Shown here piece after piece: positions 16,362 to 23,764 of a DNA stretch of 40,565 nt. A program made the position numbers and the translations under genes. Numbering within the stretch: position 1 is the stretch's first letter; each line of letters starts with the position of its first letter. Below the pieces are notes generated by a model. It made no database searches, was not told the DNA's origin, and worked only from the letters and a program-made list of their open reading frames with translations. This DNA comes from Ignavibacteriota bacterium (lineage in GTDB: Bacteria; Bacteroidota; Ignavibacteria; UBA10030; UBA6906), in NCBI GenBank assembly GCA_003158475.1, contig PMJR01000144.1, forward strand, positions 37,935 through 78,499. The letters run 5' to 3'.

Positions 16362-18863
16362 ATGAAAGCGGTCATAATGGCTGGCGGGTTCGGGACCAGG
16401 CTCCGTCCCCTCACCTGCAACACCCCCAAGCCGATGGTCCCGCTGATGAACAAGCCGATGATGGAACATATCGTCGCGCTCCTCACCACGCACGGGATCA
16501 CCGACCTGATCGGTTCGCTGTTCTATCAGCCTGAGGTCATCACCGGGTACTTCGGCGACGGCAAGTTGTTCGGCGTGAAGATGAACTATGTGCGGGCGGA
16601 GGCGGACTACGGGACCGCGGGAAGCGTCCGGAATGCGACATACGGGATGAAGGAGCGGATACTCGTGATCAGCGGAGACGTCCTGACGGACTTTGACCTG
16701 ACCGCCGCGCTCCGGTTCCACGAATCCAAGGGGGCCATGGCCACGATCGTCCTCTCGCATGCGAAGAACCCGCTCCAGTTCGGCGTGGTGATCACCGCGC
16801 AGGACGGGAAAATCTCGCGGTTCCTGGAGAAGCCATCCTGGGGAGAGGTATTCAGTGACACCATCAACACCGGCATATACATCCTGGAACCCGAAGTCCT
16901 TGACCTGATCCCCTACCGCGAAGAATACGACTTCAGCAAGGACCTCTTCCCCCTCCTGCTCAAACAGGACGGCGGGCTGTACGGGTGCGTGGCCGAGGGG
17001 TACTGGCGTGACATCGGCAACCTCAACGAATACCAGGACGCGCACTTCGACGCACTCAACGGAGAAGTGAAGCTCAGGCTCCCGGGGACAAAGAGGGGAC
17101 AGGTGTACGCGGGGGAGGGAACGCATCTCCCGGAGGGCTCGCTCCACGTGACGGGGACGGTGGTCATCGGGAACAACTGCACGATAGGCGAGCATGTCTC
17201 GCTCTCCAACACGGTGATCGGCGACAACTGCGTGATCGGCCCTGGGGCGATGATATCGAACAGCGTGATCTGGGGGGACGTCGTTGTCGGCCACAGCGCG
17301 GAGCTTTCGTACGACGTCGTGGGGACCAAATGCTCGATCGGCGAGAAGAGCGTGATCGCCGAGAACGCGTTCATAGGGGACGGATGCTGGATCGGCCGGA
17401 ACGCACGGCTGAGCGCCAACATCAAGCTCTGGCCGGAGAAGGTCGTCGAGGAGGGGGCGGTTGTCACCCGCAGCCTCGTGTGGGAGGACAAGTGGCTCCG
17501 GGAGCTCTTCGCCGATTCGCGCGTGACGGGACTTTCGAACCTCGAGATGAACCCCGAGTTCGGCGCGAAGCTCGGCGCCGCGTACGGGGCATTCATCGGG
17601 GCCGGGAAAACCGTCGTCACATGCCGCGATTCCGACAACGTCTCGCGCATGATGAACCGCTCGCTTATCTGCGGGTTGATCTCCGCGGGGGTCAACACCT
17701 TTGACCTGCGCGCCACCTCCATCCCGCTCCTCCGTCACGAACTCTCGAGCGGCAAGGAGGCCGGGGGCATACACGTCCGGCGGTCCCCCTTCGACAAGAA
17801 CCTGACCGATATCATTTTCTTCGACGCGAACGGCAAAGACCTCCCCAGCGGCAAGACCAAGAATGTCGAAAGGCTGTTTTTCGGCGAGGATTTCGCGCGG
17901 GCACCACGCGAAAAGGTGGGGGGCATATTCTTCCCCGAACGGACGACCGAGGCGTACAAGGAAAAATTTCTCTCCTCGCTCGACGTCGAGGCGATAAGCA
18001 AGCGCAGGTTCAAGATCGTGATCGACTACTCGAACGGCATCGCCTCGACGATTTTTCCCATCCTTCTCGGCGCGTTCGACTGCCAGGTCGTCGCCCTGAA
18101 CGCCCACCTCGACCCGAAGAAGCTTACCCGCGACAAGGAGGAATTCGACTCCTCGCTCATGCAGCTGGCCCACATCGTCACCTCGCTGAAATACGAGATC
18201 GGGTGCCTTATCGATGCCGGCGGGGAGAAGCTCTTCGTCGTCAACGAGCGCGGGGAAGCGCTGGAGAGCGACCGCCTGCTGACGGTCGTCTCCGAAATGT
18301 TCTTGCGCACCCACCCCGGGACACAGGCCATCGCAGTCCCCATCACATCCTCCGGAGAGATCGACATGATCGCCGCTCCGCGGGGCGTGCGCGTCCTGAA
18401 GACGCGCAACAGTCACCTCGCGATGATGGAGGCGACGGCGGACCGGAGCGTCAGGTTCGTGGGGGGGAACAAGGGGGGGTTCATATTCACGGATTTCTTT
18501 TTCGCCACCGATGCGATGTATTCCGTGGCCAAGATCCTCGAGATGATCGCAAAGGCGGGGGTCGGGCTGGGGGATATCGACGAGTCGATCCCCCGGCTGA
18601 GCGGGGCCCGGAGGAACGTGAACTGTTCCTGGGAGCACAAGGGGAAGGTGATGCGGCGCATCATGAACGATTCGGACGGACGCCGGCGCGATCTCGTGGA
18701 CGGAGTCAAGATTTACCTGGACGACGCCAGCTCGGCGCTTCTGATCCCCGACAAGGAGCGGCCGCTGTTCCACATCAACACCGAGGCACCGACCCCGGAA
18801 GCCGCCGAGGGGCTTGCCGCGGCGTACGAGAAGAAAGTCATGGCCTGGCGCGATGAACCATAG
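16362..18863 (+). CDS. Sugar-1-phosphate nucleotidyltransferase fused to a degenerate phosphomannomutase-like domain
   Basis: 833 residues. The N-terminus is a nucleotidyltransferase with MAGGFGTRLRPLTCNTPKPM at residues 6-25, likely making GDP-mannose or a related NDP-sugar. Left-handed beta-helix hexapeptide repeats (VVIGNNCTIGEHV, VIGDNCVIGPGA, AFIGDGCWIGRNA) cover about 255-360. From about 400 the sequence follows the phosphohexomutase fold, but the key motifs are altered. The phosphoserine loop (normally TASHNP) reads GGIHVRRSPFDKN near 468-480, the metal loop (normally DGDADR) reads DAGGEK near 617-622, and the sugar loop reads VGGNKGG near 700. The mutase half is therefore probably non-catalytic. 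Such fusions are known; the substrate is not determined here. Confidence 0.85.
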   Translation: MKAVIMAGGFGTRLRPLTCNTPKPMVPLMNKPMMEHIVALLTTHGITDLIGSLFYQPEVITGYFGDGKLFGVKMNYVRAEADYGTAGSVRNATYGMKERILVISGDVLTDFDLTAALRFHESKGAMATIVLSHAKNPLQFGVVITAQDGKISRFLEKPSWGEVFSDTINTGIYILEPEVLDLIPYREEYDFSKDLFPLLLKQDGGLYGCVAEGYWRDIGNLNEYQDAHFDALNGEVKLRLPGTKRGQVYAGEGTHLPEGSLHVTGTVVIGNNCTIGEHVSLSNTVIGDNCVIGPGAMISNSVIWGDVVVGHSAELSYDVVGTKCSIGEKSVIAENAFIGDGCWIGRNARLSANIKLWPEKVVEEGAVVTRSLVWEDKWLRELFADSRVTGLSNLEMNPEFGAKLGAAYGAFIGAGKTVVTCRDSDNVSRMMNRSLICGLISAGVNTFDLRATSIPLLRHELSSGKEAGGIHVRRSPFDKNLTDIIFFDANGKDLPSGKTKNVERLFFGEDFARAPREKVGGIFFPERTTEAYKEKFLSSLDVEAISKRRFKIVIDYSNGIASTIFPILLGAFDCQVVALNAHLDPKKLTRDKEEFDSSLMQLAHIVTSLKYEIGCLIDAGGEKLFVVNERGEALESDRLLTVVSEMFLRTHPGTQAIAVPITSSGEIDMIAAPRGVRVLKTRNSHLAMMEATADRSVRFVGGNKGGFIFTDFFFATDAMYSVAKILEMIAKAGVGLGDIDESIPRLSGARRNVNCSWEHKGKVMRRIMNDSDGRRRDLVDGVKIYLDDASSALLIPDKERPLFHINTEAPTPEAAEGLAAAYEKKVMAWRDEP

Positions 18864-18878
18864 GAGACCGACGAGAAC

Positions 18879-19349
18879 ATGAAAATCAGCGACATACTGA
18901 CCGAAAATCTCGTTGCGACGGGGCTTCCGGGGAACACCAAGAACGAAGTGATCGACGCCATGATCGATCTTGTGGCCTCCTCCCCGAAAGTGATGGACAA
19001 AGAGAAGGTCCGCAAGGCCATCTTCGAGCGGGAAGAGATCATGTCCACGGGCGTCGGCAATGGCTTCGCCATCCCCCATGGTAAAACCGAGGCCGTGTCC
19101 GACATCGTCGCGGCATTTGCGGTCACCGCGCAGCCGATCGACTACCAGTCGCTCGACGAAAAGCCGGTCCGCCTTGTGTTCCTCCTCGTGGGGAAGGACA
19201 ACCTCGTCGGCCCCCATATCAAGCTCCTGAGCAGGATCTCGCGCCTGATGAACAAGGAAGAGTTCCGCAGGCGCCTCCTCGACCTGAAGTCGCCACGGGA
19301 GATACTCGAGGCGTTCAGGCAGGAGGAGGCGACATACTTCGAGGCGTGA
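18879..19349 (+). CDS. PTS EIIA domain protein, PtsN/fructose type
   Basis: 156 residues forming one PTS_EIIA type-2 domain. The phosphorylatable His67 lies in GNGFAIPHGKTEAV, and LVFLLVGKDNLVGPHIKLLSRISRLM is the conserved C-terminal half. With no EIIB/EIIC permease nearby it is more likely a regulatory EIIA (PtsN-like) than a transporter part. EI and HPr are not in the window, so its phosphodonor is unknown. It sits 15 bases after the nucleotidyltransferase gene; the next gene overlaps its stop. Confidence 0.87.
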   Translation: MKISDILTENLVATGLPGNTKNEVIDAMIDLVASSPKVMDKEKVRKAIFEREEIMSTGVGNGFAIPHGKTEAVSDIVAAFAVTAQPIDYQSLDEKPVRLVFLLVGKDNLVGPHIKLLSRISRLMNKEEFRRRLLDLKSPREILEAFRQEEATYFEA

Positions 19350-19789
19350 TGCCGGGACGAAAGGGAAAAAGCACCCTGCCGGAGTTCCGCCTCCTCGTTG
19401 CGGCTGCGGTCAACGAGAGGACCGGCAGGCCGACAACTCTCGTCGTACTCCAGACCACAAGGTTATTTTCAACGTTTCGGTACACGCTGGCGGTCGATGA
19501 CCGTCTCGAGTCTGGTGCGCTGTTGTTGAGGGTGCTCGGGCTCAGGACGCCGTCGCTCGACCTCCCGGCGACGGGCCCCGCGGAATTCCGGAAGGAATAC
19601 GAGGGGCGCTCCGGGGACTTCAGGATCGTCGTCGAGGGACTGGACGGCTCGCATTCTTCCATCGGCACATATATCACGCCAGACCGCGTCACGCTGACCG
19701 CACCGGTGAGCGGCCGGGCACTCGAGGTCGATATCCCGTCGGCCAACCGCACACAGACCGGCACGCCGCATGATCCCCGTCCTATTTGA
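19349..19789 (+). CDS. Hypothetical protein, 146 aa
   Basis: I do not recognise a family. ATG 19349 overlaps the preceding TGA by one base, and the end overlaps lgt by 20 bases. That tight packing is the main reason to believe it is translated. The sequence has no signal peptide or membrane helix and is rich in alternating hydrophobic/polar stretches (LPEFRLLVAAAVNER, TTLVVLQTTRLFSTFRYTLAV, DFRIVVEGLDG), suggesting beta structure. The last 20 residues look disordered. An antisense frame of similar length exists, so the call is moderate. Confidence 0.55.
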   Translation: MPGRKGKSTLPEFRLLVAAAVNERTGRPTTLVVLQTTRLFSTFRYTLAVDDRLESGALLLRVLGLRTPSLDLPATGPAEFRKEYEGRSGDFRIVVEGLDGSHSSIGTYITPDRVTLTAPVSGRALEVDIPSANRTQTGTPHDPRPI

Positions 19790-20597
19790 AATCGGGCCCT
19801 TCAAAATCTACAGCTTCGGTCTCCTCCTGGGCATAGGGTTCCTCCTGGGGAGCTACATTCTCTCCCTCGAGCTCAAACGGAAGAAGCTCGACCCGGAGAT
19901 CGCGAGCACGGTCACCATTCTGGCGGTGCTGTTCGGCATCTCCGGAGCGAAGATCCTGTTTCTTATCGAGGAGTGGAATACGTTCATTCGGAACCCGATC
20001 AGTGAAACGTTTTCTCCGGGGGGATTGACGTGGTACGGGGGTTTCATACTCGGGATGACCGCGATCTCGGTCTATGTCCGGAGAAAGAAAATCCCCTTCC
20101 TCAAGATCTGGGACGGGCTGGCAATGGGCCTGATCATCGCCTACGGCGTCTCGCGGCTCGGCTGTCACTTCTCGGGGGACGGGGACTACGGATTCCCGAC
20201 GACGCTCCCCTGGGGGACGAACTATGCAAAAGGGACATCCCCCCCTTCGCGCGCGTTTGCCATTTTCCCGGAAATCACCTCGCGCTATCCCGGCGGGGTC
20301 GTTCCGGACACTACCCCCTGCCACCCCACCCCGGTGTACGAATTCCTTCTCGGCATGGCGGGCTTCGCGGCCATGTGGAGGCTGCGAAAGAGGCCGTGGC
20401 CGGACGGAAAGATGTTCATGGTCTACCTGATGCTTTCCAGTCTGTTCAGGTTCTCCGTGGAATTTCTCAGGCTGAACCCGCGGCTCCTGTTCGGGCTTTC
20501 GGAGGCCCAGTTGATCTCGGTCCCCCTTTTCTTCGCCGGCCTGGCGGGAGTCTTCCTGCTGGAACGGAAGCGGGAGACCCGCCGGAATCCAGCCTGA
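19770..20597 (+). CDS. lgt: Prolipoprotein diacylglyceryl transferase
   Basis: Inner-membrane enzyme moving diacylglycerol from phosphatidylglycerol to the lipobox cysteine of prolipoproteins. 275 residues with seven or so hydrophobic segments. It starts MIPVLFEIGPFKIYSFGLLLG in part and shows GGLTWYGGFILG, then RLGCHFSGDGDYG where canonical Lgt has RxGNFxNGE, and CHPTPVYEFLLG near the C-terminal half. The diverged signature marks it as the Lgt form common outside Proteobacteria. It starts within the preceding hypothetical gene without an SD, implying coupling. Confidence 0.88.
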   Translation: MIPVLFEIGPFKIYSFGLLLGIGFLLGSYILSLELKRKKLDPEIASTVTILAVLFGISGAKILFLIEEWNTFIRNPISETFSPGGLTWYGGFILGMTAISVYVRRKKIPFLKIWDGLAMGLIIAYGVSRLGCHFSGDGDYGFPTTLPWGTNYAKGTSPPSRAFAIFPEITSRYPGGVVPDTTPCHPTPVYEFLLGMAGFAAMWRLRKRPWPDGKMFMVYLMLSSLFRFSVEFLRLNPRLLFGLSEAQLISVPLFFAGLAGVFLLERKRETRRNPA

Positions 20598-20616
20598 CCG
20601 GCGCGGAGCGGAATCT

Positions 20617-20778
20617 GTGAAGGTCGCAGCCAAAGGCCTGGAAGCTCTCGGCATCGCCTGCGTCATGATCGGGCTCGCCGAAGGAATCCTGGGCACCACG
20701 ATGTGGATGGAGCTTTACCTCAGCGCGGCGGGCATTATAGTGTTCCTCGCAGGAAGAAGACTCGGGAAGCGACCGTAG
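20617..20778 (+). CDS. Small two-helix membrane protein, 53 aa
   Basis: GTG start at 20617 with GGAG eight bases upstream, 19 bases after lgt. Two hydrophobic segments are separated by a short polar turn: roughly LEALGIACVMIGLAEGILG and MELYLSAAGIIVFLAGRRLG. The ends are basic (N-terminus MKVAAKG, C-terminus GRRLGKRP). It ends 49 bases before rlmB. No family recognised. Evidence is position, SD and a clean hydrophobic pattern. Confidence 0.5.
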   Translation: MKVAAKGLEALGIACVMIGLAEGILGTTMWMELYLSAAGIIVFLAGRRLGKRP

Positions 20779-20827
20779 GGATTCGTGCGAAGCGTCACTC
20801 ACGTTCATCAAGCCATCGGAGACGCCC

Positions 20828-21568
20828 GTGCAAGGCATCATCGCAGGACGAAAACCGGTCATGGAGGCGTTGCGTGCAGGGACGAGCATCGAAAAGATCG
20901 TTTTCCTCCTCGGGGTACAGGGGACGGTCGTCGAGGAAATCCGCCGTGCGGCGGAGCGGAGCAATGTGCCGGTGAGCCAGGCGAGCAGGCAGGAATTCAG
21001 AGAACTCGCGAGCGATGCCACCACGCAGGGGGTCGTTGCGATCGTTCATGAGATGAAAACGTTCGTCGGTCTCGACGAAATCGTGGGAGCGGCGGAGGCG
21101 AAGAAGGAGAAACCCCTGATACTGATACTCGACAGCATCGAAGACCCGCAGAACCTGGGGGCGCTCGTCAGAACCGCCGAATGCGCCGGCGTGCACGGGG
21201 TCGTGATCCCGAAGCACCATGCGGCATCCGTCACCTCCGCGGTCGTGAAGGCATCGGCCGGCGCGACGGAGCACGTGGCGATGGCCGAGGTGACGAATAT
21301 CGTCAGCACGATGGACGAGCTGAAGGAACGGGGGTTCTGGACGGCGGGAGTGGCTCTGGAGGGTGATATCCCGTTCACCGAGTTCGACTACACCACGCCC
21401 GCGGCGATTGTCGTCGGAAATGAGGGGAAGGGGATCCGCAGGCTGGTGCGCGAACACTGCGACCGGCTCGTACGGATACCGATGTACGGCAACCTCGGCT
21501 CACTCAATGCCTCGGTCGCCGGGGCGCTCGTCATGTACGAAGCGGCGCGCCAGCGGCACAGGACCTAG
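20828..21568 (+). CDS. rlmB: TrmH/RlmB-family 23S rRNA 2'-O-methyltransferase
   Basis: SPOUT-class methyltransferase, most like RlmB, which 2'-O-methylates G2251 of 23S rRNA. The 246 residues have an N-terminal substrate-binding domain (IIAGRKPVMEALRAG) and the SPOUT knot motifs: DSIEDPQNLGALVRTAECAG, IVVGNEGKGIRRLV and IPMYGNLGSLNASVAGALVMYE. Start is GTG 20828 with GGAG six bases upstream. Last gene of the plus-strand run, 37 bases from the converging ntrC-type gene. The exact target nucleotide cannot be fixed from sequence. Confidence 0.88.
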   Translation: MQGIIAGRKPVMEALRAGTSIEKIVFLLGVQGTVVEEIRRAAERSNVPVSQASRQEFRELASDATTQGVVAIVHEMKTFVGLDEIVGAAEAKKEKPLILILDSIEDPQNLGALVRTAECAGVHGVVIPKHHAASVTSAVVKASAGATEHVAMAEVTNIVSTMDELKERGFWTAGVALEGDIPFTEFDYTTPAAIVVGNEGKGIRRLVREHCDRLVRIPMYGNLGSLNASVAGALVMYEAARQRHRT

Positions 21569-21582
21569 GCGTGATTGTCGCT

Positions 21583-21609
21583 CCCGCCCAAAACGGACGG
21601 AACTGTTAC
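21583..21609. repeat. Possible degenerate copy C of the intergenic repeat
   Basis: CCCGCCCA, 11 bases, then ACTGTTAC. The spacing equals that in copy B (CCCGCCCA, 11 bases, ACCGTTGG). It spans the gap between two converging genes and touches the stop codon at 21606. No hairpin accompanies it. Could be chance. Confidence 0.3.
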
Positions 21610-22964
21610 CCCCGTCTCTCCAGCCCGTACTTCTTCATCTTGTTGTACAGGTGGCTTCGCTGTATGTCGAGCAGCTCGGCGGTCCTGCTGATGTTCCACC
21701 CGCTTGCCTCGAGCTGTTTCCGGATGAATGCGGCCTCGGCCCTGTCTTTGAATTCCTGAAACGTTCCGCCTGCGCCGAGAAGGTCATCCCCCGCGCCCCG
21801 GCTCCCCCCTCCCTGGCCCGGCTCGAGGTGTGAGGCCTCGATGTACGACCCGGGGGTCATGATCACCAGCCGCTCCACCATGTTCCTCAACTCCCGAACG
21901 TTCCCCGGCCATTCCATTGCCTGGAGGCTGCGCACGGCCCCGTCGCTGAAGCGCTTCACCGCCATCCCGTTCCTCTGGCATATATCCTCGGTGAACGCAC
22001 TCGCGAGGAGGGGTATGTCGTCCGGCCGGTCCCGCAGCGGGGGGACATTGATCGGTATGACGTTCAGGCGGTGATACAGGTCCTGGCGGAAGAGGTTCGC
22101 CCCGATAGCCTCCGGCAGATTCTTGTTGGTGGCGGCGATCACGCGGACGTCCACCGGAATCTGCCGCGACCCTCCCACCCGCTCGACCTTCCCCTCTTCC
22201 AGGGCGCGGAGCACCTTCGCCTGCGCGTTCAGGCTCATGTCGCCGATCTCATCGAGGAAAAGCGTCCCCCCGTCCGCCAGTTCGAACTTCCCCGACCGCT
22301 GTCCGGTCGCCCCGGTGAATGCACCCCGCTCGTGACCGAAAAGCTCCGATTCGATAAGTTCATTCGGTATCGCGGCGCAGTTGACCTCGATGAGCGGCTT
22401 CCCGCTTCTCCGGCTCAGGCGGTGGATCGCCTTGGCGACGAGTTCCTTTCCCGATCCGTTTTCGCCGGTGACGAGCACGCGCACGTCGGTGGGGGCAACC
22501 CTTTCGATCGTGGCAATAACGTCACGGATCTTCCGGCTCGACCCAAGAATCGCGTCTTTCCCCTCGACCATCACCTGCATGCGTCGGTGTTCCGTGACAA
22601 GGCGGTGATGCTCGGCGGCGTTTCGCGCCACGATCACAAGTTTGTCGCTGTCCAGTGGCTTGGGGAGGAAATCGTACGCGCCGAGCCTCGTGGCTTCCAC
22701 GGCGGTCTCGATCGTCCCGTGCCCGGAGATCATCACCACGGGGAGATCGGGATGCCCCTGCCGGAGCCTGCGGAGGACCTTCAGCCCGTCTTCGCCGGGC
22801 ATCTTGATGTCCAGCAGCACGAGATCGAAATCGCCGCTTTCGACGCGCGCAATCCCCCCCGGCCCGTCCTCGGCGTACTGCACGTCGAACTTCTCATATT
22901 CGAGGATCATCCTTATGGAATCGCGGACGGACTTTTCGTCGTCCACAATAAGCACGGATTTCAT
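21606..22964 (-). CDS. Sigma-54-dependent NtrC-family response regulator
   Basis: 452 residues in three parts: receiver with phospho-Asp52 (LVLLDIKMPGEDG), AAA+ sigma-54 activator domain with Walker A GENGSGKE, an intact GAFTGA loop (GHERGAFTGATGQ) and Walker B GGTLFLDEIGD, and a C-terminal FIS-type helix-turn-helix (ISRTAELLDIQRSHLYNKMKKYG). It should open sigma-54 promoters when phosphorylated. No partner histidine kinase is adjacent. The ATG overlaps the stop of the upstream secreted hypothetical protein (ATGA), with SD AGGAGG, so the pair is translationally coupled. Confidence 0.93.
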   Translation of the reverse strand: MKSVLIVDDEKSVRDSIRMILEYEKFDVQYAEDGPGGIARVESGDFDLVLLDIKMPGEDGLKVLRRLRQGHPDLPVVMISGHGTIETAVEATRLGAYDFLPKPLDSDKLVIVARNAAEHHRLVTEHRRMQVMVEGKDAILGSSRKIRDVIATIERVAPTDVRVLVTGENGSGKELVAKAIHRLSRRSGKPLIEVNCAAIPNELIESELFGHERGAFTGATGQRSGKFELADGGTLFLDEIGDMSLNAQAKVLRALEEGKVERVGGSRQIPVDVRVIAATNKNLPEAIGANLFRQDLYHRLNVIPINVPPLRDRPDDIPLLASAFTEDICQRNGMAVKRFSDGAVRSLQAMEWPGNVRELRNMVERLVIMTPGSYIEASHLEPGQGGGSRGAGDDLLGAGGTFQEFKDRAEAAFIRKQLEASGWNISRTAELLDIQRSHLYNKMKKYGLERRG

Positions 22965-23749
22965 TTTGCCTCCTGGCGAGACTCGAGCGAGTCCGGGAGG
23001 GCCGCGCCCTGATCAAGAGGCGCCGCGGGCTCCCGGGGAAAGTCTGCGGTAAAAAAAAGGGACGGGCGCGTGTCCGGGTCAGACAGCAGGTGCAGGCCGA
23101 AGCGCTCCCCCTGCCTGTTGGCCCTCACGTCCCTTTCGTCGTTCACCCCTCCCACGATAAAGCGCTCCTCCCCCCATTCGATGAAAAGTCCGAACCTGTC
23201 AGCCCCCCCGGCGGAACCGGTGATCGCCGTCAGAAATGCCGTTCCGAAAAAATGCTGGAGCTTATCCCTGTCCCCTTCATGCCCCGGCGGCGTATCAGCA
23301 TAGAGGCGCGACGGGAGCGCGCCGACCCTTGCACGGAACTCCCCGGGGAATTCAGAAGTAAGGGGGAACCAGAGGACCGCACCGACGAGCGGGAGACGGA
23401 TGCCGAACTTTTCGTGATCCATAAGCGCAAATGCGCTCACGAGAAGCGCTTCGTACACGTTGTTCCAGCAGAGGCGCATCGCCCGGTCGAACACGCAGTC
23501 CACGGCATACAGGTCGCCGTGCGCGCCCCGCTCCGAGGCGAGCTCCTCCGAGCGGACGTACTCCCTCAGCATCCAGCAATCCTGAAAGACCTTCGGGATG
23601 AGGAGCGGCGAAAGAAACGTCATCACCGCCGGCACCTGTTCCCGTGGGGGGAGAGGGGGAAGAGATGTCTGTCCCGGGGCGTAAACGTGCAATCCCATCG
23701 CTGCGATCAGCACCCGGAGCAACCCGCGGCCAATGAACCGCATCATCAT
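22961..23749 (-). CDS. Secreted protein of unknown function
   Basis: 262 residues from ATG 23749 (GGAGG six bases upstream; GTG 23752 and ATG 23746 are alternatives). The N-terminus is a likely signal peptide: basic MMMRFIGRG, hydrophobic core, possible cleavage after VYA. I cannot assign a family. The central part has the motifs CWNNVYEALL, GDRDKLQHFFGTAFLTAITG, IEWGEE and GGVNDERDVRANRQGERFG, which look like conserved-site sequence rather than filler. It lies between an acyl-CoA carboxylase subunit and an NtrC-type regulator, overlapping the latter by four bases; a sensory or envelope role is only a guess. Confidence 0.7.
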   Translation of the reverse strand: MMMRFIGRGLLRVLIAAMGLHVYAPGQTSLPPLPPREQVPAVMTFLSPLLIPKVFQDCWMLREYVRSEELASERGAHGDLYAVDCVFDRAMRLCWNNVYEALLVSAFALMDHEKFGIRLPLVGAVLWFPLTSEFPGEFRARVGALPSRLYADTPPGHEGDRDKLQHFFGTAFLTAITGSAGGADRFGLFIEWGEERFIVGGVNDERDVRANRQGERFGLHLLSDPDTRPSLFFTADFPREPAAPLDQGAALPDSLESRQEAK

Positions 23750-23764
23750 CACTCGCCTCCGGCG

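Noticed and set aside
16341-19217. 958-codon open frame on the minus strand
   Set aside because: Antisense to the nucleotidyltransferase fusion and PtsN-like gene; composition is low-complexity Asp/Arg/His/Val and matches nothing I know.
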